In this document: positions 1 to 7,834 of the stretch, piece after piece
How positions within the stretch are numbered: the first letter of the stretch is position 1
How the letters are laid out: each line of letters starts with the position of its first letter
Assembly (NCBI RefSeq): GCF_947568225.1
Contig: NZ_CANOOQ010000001.1
Location: forward strand, 558,001 to 622,000
Source of the DNA: Faecalispora anaeroviscerum
GTDB taxonomy: Bacteria > Bacillota > Clostridia > Oscillospirales > Acutalibacteraceae
DNA: 64,000 bases
Reading direction: 5' to 3'
Notes under the pieces: model-generated
What the model was told of the DNA's origin: nothing
Database searches by the model: none
What the model saw: the letters and a program-made list of their open reading frames with translations, nothing else
Made by a program: the position numbers and the translations under genes

Positions 1-1
1 G

Positions 2-199
2 CAGAACAAGCACTTTGATGGGGCCGATCAGGCAAAGAAAGGGCAGTTTTATCTGTACCCCCACGATTATCCGGATCATTGGGTGGCGCAGCAGTATTTG
101 CCCGATGTTTTGCGCGGGACGGAGTATTATACTGCGGGTTTGAACAAAAACGAGCAGGCGTTTCTCCAGTATTGGAAGAAAATCATGGAGAAAAAATAA
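2..199 (+). CDS. rarA: RarA/MgsA-type AAA ATPase, C-terminal end only
   Basis: Partial gene: only the last 65 codons lie in the window, in frame from base 2 to the TAA at 197-199. The piece contains YPHDYPDHWVAQQYLPD followed by a lysine-rich tail (NKNEQAFLQYWKKI), the typical C-terminus of the replication-associated recombination protein A family, a clamp-loader-like AAA+ ATPase that works at stalled replication forks. The ATPase core itself is outside the window, so only the C-terminal signature supports the call. No clear terminator follows; the next gene begins 85 bases downstream. Confidence 0.8.
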   Translation, partial: QNKHFDGADQAKKGQFYLYPHDYPDHWVAQQYLPDVLRGTEYYTAGLNKNEQAFLQYWKKIMEKK

Positions 200-284
200 A
201 AATAATCTCTTGTATGTTTGTCTGTGCAGTGCTATGATATATATAATTTTGGACTCAGGTTTGATCCGTGGGGAGGGATACTGA

Positions 285-944
285 TTGGATAGTGCTATTT
301 TAGCGAGCTTGTCATACGGAATGTATGCCATTGGTGTGAAAGGCGAGAACGAACCGTCGGCGTGTATTGTGAATACGGTGATTCAGGTTACGAATACGAA
401 TCCTCCCGTTATCGCTGTCAGTATGCATCATGATAATTACAGTCACGAATGTATCCGGGAAACCGGAATTTTTTCTGTTTCCGTTTTATCGGAGGATACC
501 CCCGGTACTGTGATCGGTGCCTTGGGCTTTAATTCCGGAAGAAATTCCAACAAATTAAAAAATATCCGTCACCGTGTTTTGGTTGAGGGTGTTCCTGTCA
601 TTAAAGAGAATGTTTGCTGTTGGTTTTTGTGCAAAGTGGTCAATCGGGTTGAAACCTCCACCCATACAGTGTTTTTGGCCGAGGTGATTGCCGGCAGCGA
701 AAAGGTGACCGGTACGCCGATGAGCTACACGTATTACCATCAGGTACTCAAGGGTTCGGCCCCCAAAAATGCGCCGACGTACCGTCACGTTACCGAAAGC
801 AATACCGGTTCAGACGGCGGAAAGTTTATTTGTAAGGTTTGCGGCTATATTTACAATGATCCCGATGTTCCGTTCGAAGAGTTGCCGGAAGATTGGCTTT
901 GCCCCATTTGTGCGGCACCAAAATCTGCATTTATTCGAAAATAG
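285..944 (+). CDS. Flavin reductase-rubredoxin fusion (high-molecular-weight rubredoxin type)
   Basis: 219 residues starting at TTG, with the Shine-Dalgarno GGGGAGGG about 9 bases before it. Residues 1 to about 150 form a flavin-reductase-like FMN-binding domain (split-barrel fold, LASLSYGMYAIG...NTVIQVTNTNPP). Residues about 172-219 are a rubredoxin with both iron-binding pairs visible: CKVCGYIY and CPICAAPK. Known proteins of this architecture (Hrb of acetogens) pass electrons from NAD(P)H to flavodiiron proteins for oxygen or NO detoxification; that role is inferred here. The gene stands alone and no flavodiiron partner is visible in the window. A strong hairpin terminator follows at 1040-1080. 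Confidence 0.87.
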   Translation: MDSAILASLSYGMYAIGVKGENEPSACIVNTVIQVTNTNPPVIAVSMHHDNYSHECIRETGIFSVSVLSEDTPGTVIGALGFNSGRNSNKLKNIRHRVLVEGVPVIKENVCCWFLCKVVNRVETSTHTVFLAEVIAGSEKVTGTPMSYTYYHQVLKGSAPKNAPTYRHVTESNTGSDGGKFICKVCGYIYNDPDVPFEELPEDWLCPICAAPKSAFIRK

Positions 945-1039
945 AAAACAAGATAAGCTCAATCTGATATGCCTTGCATACCGGGTGGGCTTTTCTTTTG
1001 CCTTGTTTTCATCATTCACCGCCGTTTACGGCTGCTTTG

Positions 1040-1080
1040 GTAGGCTTTTGACATCACTGCATTCAAAAGCCTACTTTTTT
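1040..1080 (+). terminator. Rho-independent terminator after the rubredoxin fusion gene
   Basis: A 12-bp perfect stem (1040-1051 with 1063-1074, arm GTAGGCTTTTGA) with an 11-base loop is followed directly by six T residues. It lies about 100 bases downstream of the flavin reductase-rubredoxin stop codon. Confidence 0.85.
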
Positions 1081-1134
1081 GGGGCCGTTTTTGAAAAATG
1101 ATTCTATTTTGTAATGGAAAAGTGAAAACAGGGT

Positions 1135-1163
1135 TTCTTCTCCAGCCTTTGAAGGGGGAAGAA
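1135..1163. repeat. Dispersed intergenic hairpin element, copy A
   Basis: Stem TTCTTCTCC (1135-1143) pairs with GGGGAAGAA (1155-1163) with one wobble; the shoulder GTGAAAACAG lies just upstream. It resembles the hairpins at 6534, 24433, 44474, 48156 and 50107. It sits in the leader of the permease gene. Confidence 0.55.
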
Positions 1164-1226
1164 TACGGTGGCTCTTTTGGTAGTGGAATTACTATATTCA
1201 TATAAAAGAAAAGGATGATTCAAGCT

Positions 1227-2579
1227 ATGTCAAAACACATCATTCAAACTCATGAGAAGCCGCCGCTGAAGCGCGCAATACCGCTGAGCATACAGCACAT
1301 GTTTGCGATGTTCGGCGCGTCTGTTCTGGTTCCAACCCTGTTTGGAATTAACCCCGCAGTCGTGCTTTTGATGAACGGCGTCGGCACTCTGTTTTTCTTT
1401 TGGATGACCCAGGGGAAATGCCCGGCGTACCTCGGTTCCAGCTTTGCATTTATCGGGCCGGCTCTCATTGTTATCAACCGGTATAAAGACGCGCCCGGCG
1501 GCGGATTTTCGTACGCACAGGGCGGTTTTGTCGCGGTTGGCTTCACAGTGGTGGTTTTGGCGCTGGTGATCAAGCGGTTCGGCTCCGACTGGATCGACAA
1601 GCTCCTCCCGCCGGCCGCAATGGGCCCGGTGGTCGCGCTGATCGGCCTGGAGCTTTCCGGCACGGCGGCTTCCACTGCCGGAATCCTGACGCAGACAAAT
1701 TATGTGGCCGTCAAAGGCTCTGAAGGGTTGTTCCAGCAGGTTGTCACGACGGTAGACCCCAAAAACGCGATCGTTTTTCTGGTTACGCTGGGAATTGCGG
1801 TGTTCGGTTCGATTCTGTTTCGCAACTTCCTTTCCGTCATTCCGATTCTGATTGCCATTATTGGCGGCTATCTTACGGCGGCCATTTTAGGTGTGGTGAA
1901 TTTTGCGCCGGTGGAGCAGGCGAGCCTGTTTTCTCTGCCTCATTTTCAGTTGGCGCAGTTCCGTTTGGATGCGATCATTACCATGCTGCCGGTTGCGCTG
2001 GTTCTGATCTCTGAACATATCGGCCACCAGATCGTTACTGGCAAGGTGATCGGCAAGGATCTGCTGAAAGACCCCGGCCTGCACCGTTCCCTGATGGGCG
2101 ACGGCTTTTCCACCATGGCTTCCGGCATGCTGGGTGCGGTTCCCACCACTACCTACGGCGAGAATATCGGCGTAATGGCCATGACCCGTGTATACAGCGT
2201 GTGGGTGATCGGCGGCGCGGCGGTACTTTCGATTATCAGCTCCTTTATCGGCAAATTTTCTGAGCTGATCGCCACGATCCCCGGCCCGGTAATCGGCGGT
2301 ATTTCGTTTTTGCTTTACGGCATGATCGGTGCTTCCGGCCTGCGCATCCTTGTGGATTCCCGTGTAGATTTTGCTAAAAACCGCAACATCATCATGACCT
2401 CCGTCATTTTTGTCACGGGTTTGTCCGGTGTATCTCTGCATCTGGGTAGCGTTGAGCTCAAGGGAATGGTGCTGGCCTGTGTGGTCGGTATGGCCATGGG
2501 CCTGATTTTCTACACTCTTGATCGCCTGCACCTGACCAACGACAGCGAAGACGATGAGGCAGAGGCGGCGGCAGAATAA
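1227..2579 (+). CDS. uraA: Uracil/xanthine permease (NCS2 family, UraA/PyrP-like)
   Basis: About 450 residues, very hydrophobic, with roughly 12-14 membrane segments. It begins with the NCS2 hallmark PLSIQHMFAMFGASVLVP and contains the conserved SEHIGHQI segment and the GENIGVMAMTRVYS motif. The family carries uracil or xanthine into the cell with protons. I chose the ATG at 1227 because AAAAGGA at 1209-1214 is spaced acceptably for it, whereas the upstream in-frame ATG at 1215 would abut that site. No PyrR-binding or purine riboswitch structure was recognised in the 150-base leader, which instead holds a copy of the dispersed hairpin at 1135-1163. The tail is acidic (EDDEAEAAAE). Confidence 0.88.
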   Translation: MSKHIIQTHEKPPLKRAIPLSIQHMFAMFGASVLVPTLFGINPAVVLLMNGVGTLFFFWMTQGKCPAYLGSSFAFIGPALIVINRYKDAPGGGFSYAQGGFVAVGFTVVVLALVIKRFGSDWIDKLLPPAAMGPVVALIGLELSGTAASTAGILTQTNYVAVKGSEGLFQQVVTTVDPKNAIVFLVTLGIAVFGSILFRNFLSVIPILIAIIGGYLTAAILGVVNFAPVEQASLFSLPHFQLAQFRLDAIITMLPVALVLISEHIGHQIVTGKVIGKDLLKDPGLHRSLMGDGFSTMASGMLGAVPTTTYGENIGVMAMTRVYSVWVIGGAAVLSIISSFIGKFSELIATIPGPVIGGISFLLYGMIGASGLRILVDSRVDFAKNRNIIMTSVIFVTGLSGVSLHLGSVELKGMVLACVVGMAMGLIFYTLDRLHLTNDSEDDEAEAAAE

Positions 2580-2601
2580 GCGCACTTTTTTCCCAATGGA
2601 A

Positions 2602-2655
2602 AGCCCCCTGCCCTTCGGACTGCTCCGGATGGGAAAGGGGCTGTTCTGGTTTTAT
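2602..2655 (+). terminator. Terminator after the permease gene
   Basis: Outer arms AGCCCC (2602-2607) and GGGGCT (2637-2642) with an inner CCC/GGG pairing, followed by a T-rich stretch (GTTCTGGTTTTATTTTTA). It lies between the convergent permease and mutarotase-like genes; the T-run favours use in the + direction. Confidence 0.65.
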
Positions 2656-2657
2656 TT

Positions 2658-3590
2658 TTATCCCAACTCGGCGGCAAATGCGTCCAACGCCGCTTCATCG
2701 TCTGGTTCCGGTGGCTGGTCAATTCGCTGCAGAGTCAGATTCTCCACATGGCGTACCGTATTGCCCGGTTCAATGTGATAAAGAGGGCTCAGCGATTCCA
2801 TCTCCAGAAAATCGCCGTTTGTATACGTTTCGTAGGATGCGCCCAGATCGGGATATGCGGCATGAATATTGTGAACATACCGTTTAATTAGGGCAACATT
2901 TTTGCGCACATATGCGGCCCAGCCGGTTCGGTTATTCGTGCCCATTTTAAAGGCGGAAGCAACAGCGGGGTCTTGCCGCAGAGTGGCAAATCGATTGCCC
3001 CAGAATACACGGGGATCACGCAGATCGGCATACGGCCACAAAATCATCGAACGATCCGGCTGCAGCGGGTCTTCTCCCTGGTTCTGGGGGATAATCTCAA
3101 ATCCGCCGGGGGCCATCATCGTAATGGACCACAACGCAAGAGTTTTGGGGTCTTTTGAGCAGTTCTTGGCGCTGTGCACCACCATGATGTCTGAGGTGCT
3201 TTCGTTCATCATCACTTCAAAGCCCAGCTGCATGTCGCTGTGCTTCTGCCGGACCGGCAGAAAGCTGACACCCTCGGAGAGAATGCCGTACACCACAGGC
3301 TCGTTGTCCGGGTAATAGGTGTCGGGAGTGCTTTCGGGGCTAAGCCAGAGCCGGTGGCCGCCGTAGTTGTAAAAGACGGAGCCTTCTCCGTACATTTGGT
3401 CAAATTCCTCTCCAAACGCGCGGTACTTGCGGTCCTGGTCGGTAAAGAGCATGTTTTCTCCGTTGACAAGCCCAAAGTGAATCAGCCGGGGGCCCACATC
3501 AATCGTCACCATTACTTCGATGATGCCGTTGCTGATATGTACGCACCGGCCATAGTTTAAATATTCTGTTTCCTTAATTTGAATTGCCAA
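2658..3590 (-). CDS. DUF4380-like protein with galactose-mutarotase-type fold
   Basis: 310 residues. The pattern (RCVHISNGIIEVMVTIDVG, then NYGGHRLWLSPE, SLSPLYHIEPG) is that of the DUF4380/aldose 1-epimerase-like superfamily: all-beta, soluble, no signal peptide. In characterised relatives the fold binds hexoses, but the substrate of DUF4380 proteins is unknown and I do not assign one. The start ATG at 3590 lies 17 bases inside the end of the upstream gene tmcAL on the same strand, so the two are probably co-transcribed and translationally coupled. The acidic C-terminus (PPEPDDEAALDAFAAEL) is low complexity. Confident on fold family, not on function. Confidence 0.7.
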   Translation of the reverse strand: MAIQIKETEYLNYGRCVHISNGIIEVMVTIDVGPRLIHFGLVNGENMLFTDQDRKYRAFGEEFDQMYGEGSVFYNYGGHRLWLSPESTPDTYYPDNEPVVYGILSEGVSFLPVRQKHSDMQLGFEVMMNESTSDIMVVHSAKNCSKDPKTLALWSITMMAPGGFEIIPQNQGEDPLQPDRSMILWPYADLRDPRVFWGNRFATLRQDPAVASAFKMGTNNRTGWAAYVRKNVALIKRYVHNIHAAYPDLGASYETYTNGDFLEMESLSPLYHIEPGNTVRHVENLTLQRIDQPPEPDDEAALDAFAAELG

Positions 3591-4803
3591 AAAAATCCTT
3601 CCTTTCCCAATAAGCGCAGGTCATTTCCAATCCGCTGGGCCCCTTTTCCGGGGTGCAGAGGGAATAAAGGTCCGTGGCTCTGCATTCCGTTTCAAACATT
3701 GCCTTGGCGTCATTGCCAAGCAGGGCAAAATCGCCCGCATTTGTCACAATGGGCAAAGAAGCCGTGTGCTTTATTGTACGCAGCATTTCCCGCCCGGTTT
3801 CATTAAAAGCCAGTATTCTAAGGTATGCAGGAGTTTTTGGAAGCTCTCGTTGATTCAGGCCTAAAAAAGCGGATAACAATATTCTGCGGATTCTTGCATG
3901 GGAATATCGCTTTGATTTAATGGAAAAGATCAACTGTTCCAGCGAAATTGAAGTGCGGATGCTGCTGTAAATTCGATTTTCCAGCCCCTCGCTGATATCT
4001 GGTAGTTGGGAAAGCTCCTCCCGGCTCATGGAACGAAGCCGCGCCAGAATGGCGGTTTCCACCGGCAGAAGAGACGCGGGGGCGCGCCCGGCTTCCAGCT
4101 CTCGCTGAAAAATGGGAACAACCTCTTCCGGCACATAGGGCGAAAAGGATTCGTTTTGCAGCAGACGCTGCCGAATCTGCGAAGCGGAGGCAATCCGGGT
4201 TTCCGGAGCAAAAGACGGTGCGTCGTGAGGGGAGCCGATTCGCTGCACCGTTCGTGGGCGCATGGAAGAACCAGTGCGAAGCAGTGCCTTGCAGTATTCT
4301 ATTCCTAAAACATTGTTGGGTTCTTTCAGTAAAGTGGCCGGTGCGCCCAAAAGCTCCGCCGCCGCAGCCTGCCGCGCTGCGGCGAATGGTACGCCAAAGG
4401 TTAGGCGGCTTTTCACCTCACCTTCAAATCTGCGGCTTAGTAGGGCTTCGGCAATCAGAGAAAGGGTTTCTACATCGCCGCTTTCGCTGCCAAAGACAAG
4501 ACGATCGACACAGCCCAGAGCATTCAGTACAGAAACGGCTCCAAAAGCGAACCGTTCGGCACCGGCAACAGAAAAGCTGACCGGCAGCTCCAGCACTAAA
4601 TCGGCACCGCAACGCAGTGCCGCAAGAGCGCGGGGCCATTTGTAAAAGGCGGAGGGCTCGCCCCGCTGAACAAAGTTTCCGCTCATTACAACGGCCACTC
4701 CACCGGGGGAAGATCGCTTTGCCTGCTCCATCAAGTAACGATGCCCCAAATGCAGGGGATTGAATTCGGCAACTATGCCAGAAATCAAGGGTTTCTCTGT
4801 CAT
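3574..4803 (-). CDS. tmcAL: tRNA(Met) cytidine acetate ligase (TmcAL, YlbM family)
   Basis: 409 residues. The N-terminus carries the nucleotidyltransferase HxGH motif in context (VAEFNPLHLGHRYLMEQ), followed by VVMSGNFVQRGEPSA and KWPRA, diagnostic of the DUF795/YlbM family. In Bacillus subtilis this enzyme uses acetate and ATP to make N4-acetylcytidine at the wobble position of elongator tRNA-Met. The length fits the family. The Shine-Dalgarno AAGGAG precedes the ATG at 4803. The gene is divergent from acetate kinase, which interconverts acetate and acetyl-phosphate; whether that adjacency means anything is speculative. It is followed by, and overlaps, the DUF4380-like gene. Confidence 0.9.
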   Translation of the reverse strand: MTEKPLISGIVAEFNPLHLGHRYLMEQAKRSSPGGVAVVMSGNFVQRGEPSAFYKWPRALAALRCGADLVLELPVSFSVAGAERFAFGAVSVLNALGCVDRLVFGSESGDVETLSLIAEALLSRRFEGEVKSRLTFGVPFAAARQAAAAELLGAPATLLKEPNNVLGIEYCKALLRTGSSMRPRTVQRIGSPHDAPSFAPETRIASASQIRQRLLQNESFSPYVPEEVVPIFQRELEAGRAPASLLPVETAILARLRSMSREELSQLPDISEGLENRIYSSIRTSISLEQLIFSIKSKRYSHARIRRILLSAFLGLNQRELPKTPAYLRILAFNETGREMLRTIKHTASLPIVTNAGDFALLGNDAKAMFETECRATDLYSLCTPEKGPSGLEMTCAYWERKDFFGNSN

Positions 4804-4818
4804 TGGGTAAAAAACTCC

Positions 4819-4847
4819 TTGAATTTATTGTGAAAATGTACTATGAT
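4819..4847 (+). promoter_or_regulatory. SigA-type promoter of ackA
   Basis: TTGAAT (4819-4824), a 17-base spacer and TATGAT (4842-4847), about 80 bases upstream of the ackA start. Confidence 0.75.
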
Positions 4848-4868
4848 AGTGTACGGTTCTATAGTACA
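4837..4868. promoter_or_regulatory. Inverted repeat between divergent tmcAL and ackA promoters (possible operator)
   Basis: TGTACTAT (4837-4844) and ATAGTACA (4861-4868) are perfect 8-base inverted arms separated by 16 bases. The left arm overlaps the ackA -10 box. The right arm contains the complement of a minus-strand -10 TACTAT (4861-4866) that has a TTGAAA -35 at 4884-4889 with a 17-base spacer, which would serve tmcAL. A protein bound here could control both directions; alternatively the symmetry just reflects two similar -10 boxes. Confidence 0.5.
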
Positions 4869-4929
4869 GTATTGTAAAGGCACTTTCAAGCTGTTTTTAC
4901 AATATTTAGAAAGTTTAGGAGGGAATCCG

Positions 4930-6138
4930 ATGAAGATTCTGGTCATTAACGCGGGGAGCTCTTCCCTAAAATATCAGTTAATTGATATGGCTAATGAAGA
5001 AGTGCTCGCAAAAGGAAACTGCGAGAGAATTGGGCTTGGGGACGGTATTTTTGGCCACAAGACAGCTGACGGCAGAGAAAAGAAGCTGACAGTGGACATG
5101 CCCGATCATATTGCGGCATTTATGCAGGTGAAGAATGCTTTGGTAGACGCCGAGGTTGGCGTGATCAAAGATTTGTCTGAGGTTACCGCGGTAGGCCACC
5201 GCGTGGTGCAGGGCGGCATGAAATTCATGAACTCCGTTCTGATCGATGAGCAGGTGATGGCAACGGTAGAAGAGCTGATCCCGCTTGCTCCGCTGCACAA
5301 CGGCGTAAACCTGCAGGGCATTCGTGCCTGCCAGGAGGTTTTTGGTGAAAAAGTTCCGCAGGTTGCGGTGTTCGATACTGCGTTCCATTCCACCATGCCG
5401 CCTGAAGCTTATATTTACCCGATTCCTTACGAGTATTTTGAGAAATATCAGATTCGCCGCTATGGTTTTCACGGCACCTCTCATCGTTTTGTCAGCGAGC
5501 GCTGCGCAGAGCTGGTGGGCAAGCCGATGTCCGAGCTGAAGATTATTACCTGCCACCTGGGCAACGGTTCTTCTATCGCAGCTGTGGATCAGGGTAAGGT
5601 AATCGATACCAGCATGGGTCTAACTCCTCTGGACGGCTTTATGATGGGCACTCGCTGCGGTTCTTTAGATCCCTCCGTTGTCACATTCATCGAGGAGAAG
5701 GAAAACCTGACTGCGGAGCAGATGAGCGACATTCTGAATAAGAAGTCCGGTCTGCTGGGAATTTCCGGTATTTCCAGCGATGACCGCGATGTTACCAAGG
5801 CTGCGGAAGAGGGTGTGCCGAGAGCGGTTCTGGCTCACAAGATGCTGGTATACCAGATCAAGAAATTCGTCGGCAGCTATGCTGCGGCCATGAATGGCTG
5901 CGATGCTATCGTATTTACTGCCGGTCTCGGCGAAAATCAGGTTGATCACCGCCAGAATGTCTGCGACGGTCTAACCTATCTGGGTGTGAAGGTGTCGAGA
6001 GAGCTCAACGAGCAGATGATCCGCGGCAAGGGCGGCAAAATCTCCACTCCTGATTCGAAGGTGCAGGTTTTTGTGATCCCCACCAACGAAGAGCTGGTGA
6101 TTGCGCGCGATACCAAAGAGATTATCAGCAAGCTGTAA
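4930..6138 (+). CDS. ackA: Acetate kinase
   Basis: 402 residues from the ATG at 4930, preceded by TTAGGAGGG; the reading frame is open further upstream but lacks family residues there. It converts acetyl-phosphate and ADP to acetate and ATP, the ATP-yielding step of acetogenic fermentation. Visible signatures: INAGSSSLKYQL at the N-terminus, GHRVVQGG, DTAFHSTMP, GFHGTSHRFV, TCHLGNGSS, and FTAGLGEN near the C-terminus. No phosphotransacetylase gene (its usual partner) lies next to it. It has its own promoter at 4819 and a strong terminator at 6157, so it is probably monocistronic. Confidence 0.97.
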   Translation: MKILVINAGSSSLKYQLIDMANEEVLAKGNCERIGLGDGIFGHKTADGREKKLTVDMPDHIAAFMQVKNALVDAEVGVIKDLSEVTAVGHRVVQGGMKFMNSVLIDEQVMATVEELIPLAPLHNGVNLQGIRACQEVFGEKVPQVAVFDTAFHSTMPPEAYIYPIPYEYFEKYQIRRYGFHGTSHRFVSERCAELVGKPMSELKIITCHLGNGSSIAAVDQGKVIDTSMGLTPLDGFMMGTRCGSLDPSVVTFIEEKENLTAEQMSDILNKKSGLLGISGISSDDRDVTKAAEEGVPRAVLAHKMLVYQIKKFVGSYAAAMNGCDAIVFTAGLGENQVDHRQNVCDGLTYLGVKVSRELNEQMIRGKGGKISTPDSKVQVFVIPTNEELVIARDTKEIISKL

Positions 6139-6156
6139 AATTGCTTTAAATGTTCT

Positions 6157-6186
6157 GCGGCGGAGAATTTTTTCTCCGCCGCTTTT
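6157..6186 (+). terminator. Terminator after ackA
   Basis: A 10-bp perfect GC-rich stem GCGGCGGAGA (6157-6166) with TCTCCGCCGC (6173-6182), a short loop and TTTTC after it, 18 bases past the stop codon. Confidence 0.85.
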
Positions 6187-6192
6187 CATTAT

Positions 6193-6399
6193 TTATTTTT
6201 TTCCTGTAATTTCATTGTCGCGGAACAGAAGAGAAATGCACCACACTCCCGCCAGACCAACCAGTGTATAAATAATCCGGCTGATAATCTCTGTTTGCCC
6301 CTGAAACACCCAGGCAACGATGTCAAATTGAAAGATACCGATTGAGCCCCAGTTGATTCCACCGATAATCAGAAGAATGAGAGCGATCATGTCCAGCAT
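6193..6399 (-). CDS. Small DUF378-type membrane protein
   Basis: 68 residues from the ATG at 6399, chosen because AAAGGCGG lies 8 bases before it; an in-frame ATG at 6417 would start within that site. Two hydrophobic segments (MIALILLIIGGINWG and IIYTLVGLAGVWCISLLF) and the motif GGINWG...FQFDIVAWVFQG identify the DUF378 family of small bacterial inner-membrane proteins, whose function is unknown. It is transcribed alone, converging on ackA. Upstream lies the first copy of an 82-bp duplicated segment. Confidence 0.8.
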   Translation of the reverse strand: MLDMIALILLIIGGINWGSIGIFQFDIVAWVFQGQTEIISRIIYTLVGLAGVWCISLLFRDNEITGKK

Positions 6400-6438
6400 T
6401 GTATTTCCGCCTTTCATTAAAATTTTTTGTCTGTTTTA

Positions 6439-6520
6439 GTGTAATCCAAAAAGAATAAAATATGCGATTTGCAGAAGTGCGCCGAAGTAAGAAGAGGAAT
6501 CACTGCCTTTTATTGTGCAA
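6439..6520. repeat. 82-bp degenerate direct repeat, copy 1
   Basis: Runs from GTGTAATCC to TTTTATTGTGCAA and matches the segment at 6586-6667 along nearly its whole length, including CGATTTGCA(G/A)AAGTG and CTTTTATTG. The position matching the -10 box of copy 2 reads TGCAAA and is probably inactive. Confidence 0.75.
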
Positions 6521-6533
6521 AAATATGAAATGG

Positions 6534-6570
6534 AATACTTCTCCTCCGCCAAAGGCGGGGGAGAAGTATT
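6534..6570. repeat. Dispersed intergenic hairpin element, copy B, between two direct repeats
   Basis: Perfect arms apart from one G-T pair: 6534-6550 (AATACTTCTCC then TCCGCC) with 6554-6570, loop AAA. It sits between the two 82-bp repeats at 6439 and 6586. Confidence 0.7.
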
Positions 6571-6585
6571 GTTTTAAGTAAATTT

Positions 6586-6667
6586 GTGTAATCCCCAAAA
6601 AGAAAAACATTCGATTTGCAAAAGTGTGCCATAAAAGGTTGAATAACGTCTTCCTTTTATTGTACAA
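6586..6667. repeat. 82-bp degenerate direct repeat, copy 2
   Basis: The second copy, 147 bases downstream of the first. It carries a plausible promoter for the aldo/keto reductase gene (TTGAAT 6639-6644, 18-base spacer, TACAAT 6663-6668). Confidence 0.75.
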
Positions 6668-6668
6668 T
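6639..6668 (+). promoter_or_regulatory. Candidate promoter of the aldo/keto reductase gene
   Basis: TTGAAT (6639-6644), an 18-base spacer and TACAAT (6663-6668), 39 bases before the start codon. Confidence 0.6.
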
Positions 6669-6707
6669 AGAAAAATAAAATTAGAAAAACACGGCGGAGG
6701 AAAATAT

Positions 6708-7697
6708 ATGAGAACTAGAGAAATAGGAGAATCCGGCCTGATTACCGGGGTATTGTCTTTGGGTGCGTGGGCCATTGGCGGTGGCAGCTGGTGGGGAGAA
6801 AATGATGATTCCATTTCCGTGCGTGCAATTCACTGCGCGCTGGATCAGGGCCTAAACTGGATCGACACCGCACCGGTGTATGGCTTTGGGCATAGCGAAG
6901 AGGTTGTGGGCCGTGCGCTGAAGGGCCGCAGAGAAAGCGCGGTTCTTTCTACCAAATGCGGCTTGCAGTGGCGCGATGCCAACGGTACTGACCGCTTTGA
7001 ACGGGATGGCCATGAGGTGTACCGGAATCTTTCCGCACGTTCCGTCCGGCAGGACTTGGAGGACAGCCTGCGCCGCCTGCAGACGGATTACATCGATATC
7101 TATTACACTCATTGGCAGGCACCGGAAGGCGGCGCGCCGATTGCCGAAACGATGGCGGAGCTGCTGAAAATGAAGCAGGAGGGAAAAATCCGCGTGATCG
7201 GAGCTTCGAACGTGACAACGGCGCATCTGGACGAATACCTCAAATACGGCAAGGTCGATGTGATTCAGGAAAAATTCAGCCTGCTCGACCGCCGCGTGGA
7301 GGCTTCGCTGTTGCCTTATTGCGAGGAGCATAAAATCACCCTCCAGGCGTATTCGCCGCTGGAGCAGGGTCTTTTAACTGGTAAAATCACAATGGAGTAT
7401 GAGATTTCGGCAGGCTCTGTACATGAGAACAAATTTTGGTGGATGCCGGAGCATCGCCGCTTTGCGCTGCAAATGTTGAGCGGATGGGCCGATCTGACGG
7501 AAAAATACGGCTGTACGCTGGGAAACCTTGTGATTGCCTGGATGGTAGCCCGCAGCAAATACCTGAATGTGTTGGGCGGCGCGAGAACAACAGAGCAGGT
7601 GGAGGAAAACTCCAAGGCGGGCGAGCTCGTTCTGGAGCAAGCGGATTTTGAAAGAATGACGCGCGACGCCAATGCGGCGATCGCAAACGCGAAGTAA
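6708..7697 (+). CDS. Aldo/keto reductase
   Basis: 329 residues from the ATG at 6708, preceded by GGCGGAGG. A TIM-barrel NAD(P)H-dependent oxidoreductase: the strand-loop with catalytic Asp and Tyr is visible as DTAPVYGFGHSEEVVGRAL, the catalytic Lys in STKCG, and the active-site His in YYTHWQ. The C-terminal VLGGARTTEQVEEN is the cofactor phosphate-binding region. It resembles the YhdN/voltage-channel-beta-like subgroup; the substrate cannot be told from sequence. Probably a single-gene unit with promoter at 6639 and terminator at 7751. Confidence 0.9.
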   Translation: MRTREIGESGLITGVLSLGAWAIGGGSWWGENDDSISVRAIHCALDQGLNWIDTAPVYGFGHSEEVVGRALKGRRESAVLSTKCGLQWRDANGTDRFERDGHEVYRNLSARSVRQDLEDSLRRLQTDYIDIYYTHWQAPEGGAPIAETMAELLKMKQEGKIRVIGASNVTTAHLDEYLKYGKVDVIQEKFSLLDRRVEASLLPYCEEHKITLQAYSPLEQGLLTGKITMEYEISAGSVHENKFWWMPEHRRFALQMLSGWADLTEKYGCTLGNLVIAWMVARSKYLNVLGGARTTEQVEENSKAGELVLEQADFERMTRDANAAIANAK

Positions 7698-7750
7698 ACA
7701 CAGCAATTTCGTATCAACAGGAAAAAAGCTTTTTATATCAGCCAATTTAC

Positions 7751-7786
7751 AAAACAGCCGTCGACTGCTAAGTCGGCGGCTGTTTT
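7751..7786 (+). terminator. Terminator after the aldo/keto reductase gene
   Basis: A 16-bp stem (7751-7766 with 7771-7786, one G-T pair, core ACAGCCG/CGGCTGT) with loop GCTA, ending in TTTTT. Confidence 0.85.
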
Positions 7787-7834
7787 TCAATAAAAGGGTG
7801 GATATTTCTCATTGAGTCCGGTCATATTCCTCAG

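Noticed and set aside
1081..1226. PyrR attenuator or purine riboswitch before the uracil/xanthine permease
   Set aside because: No PyrR-binding loop or purine aptamer core was recognisable; the only structure is the dispersed hairpin at 1135.
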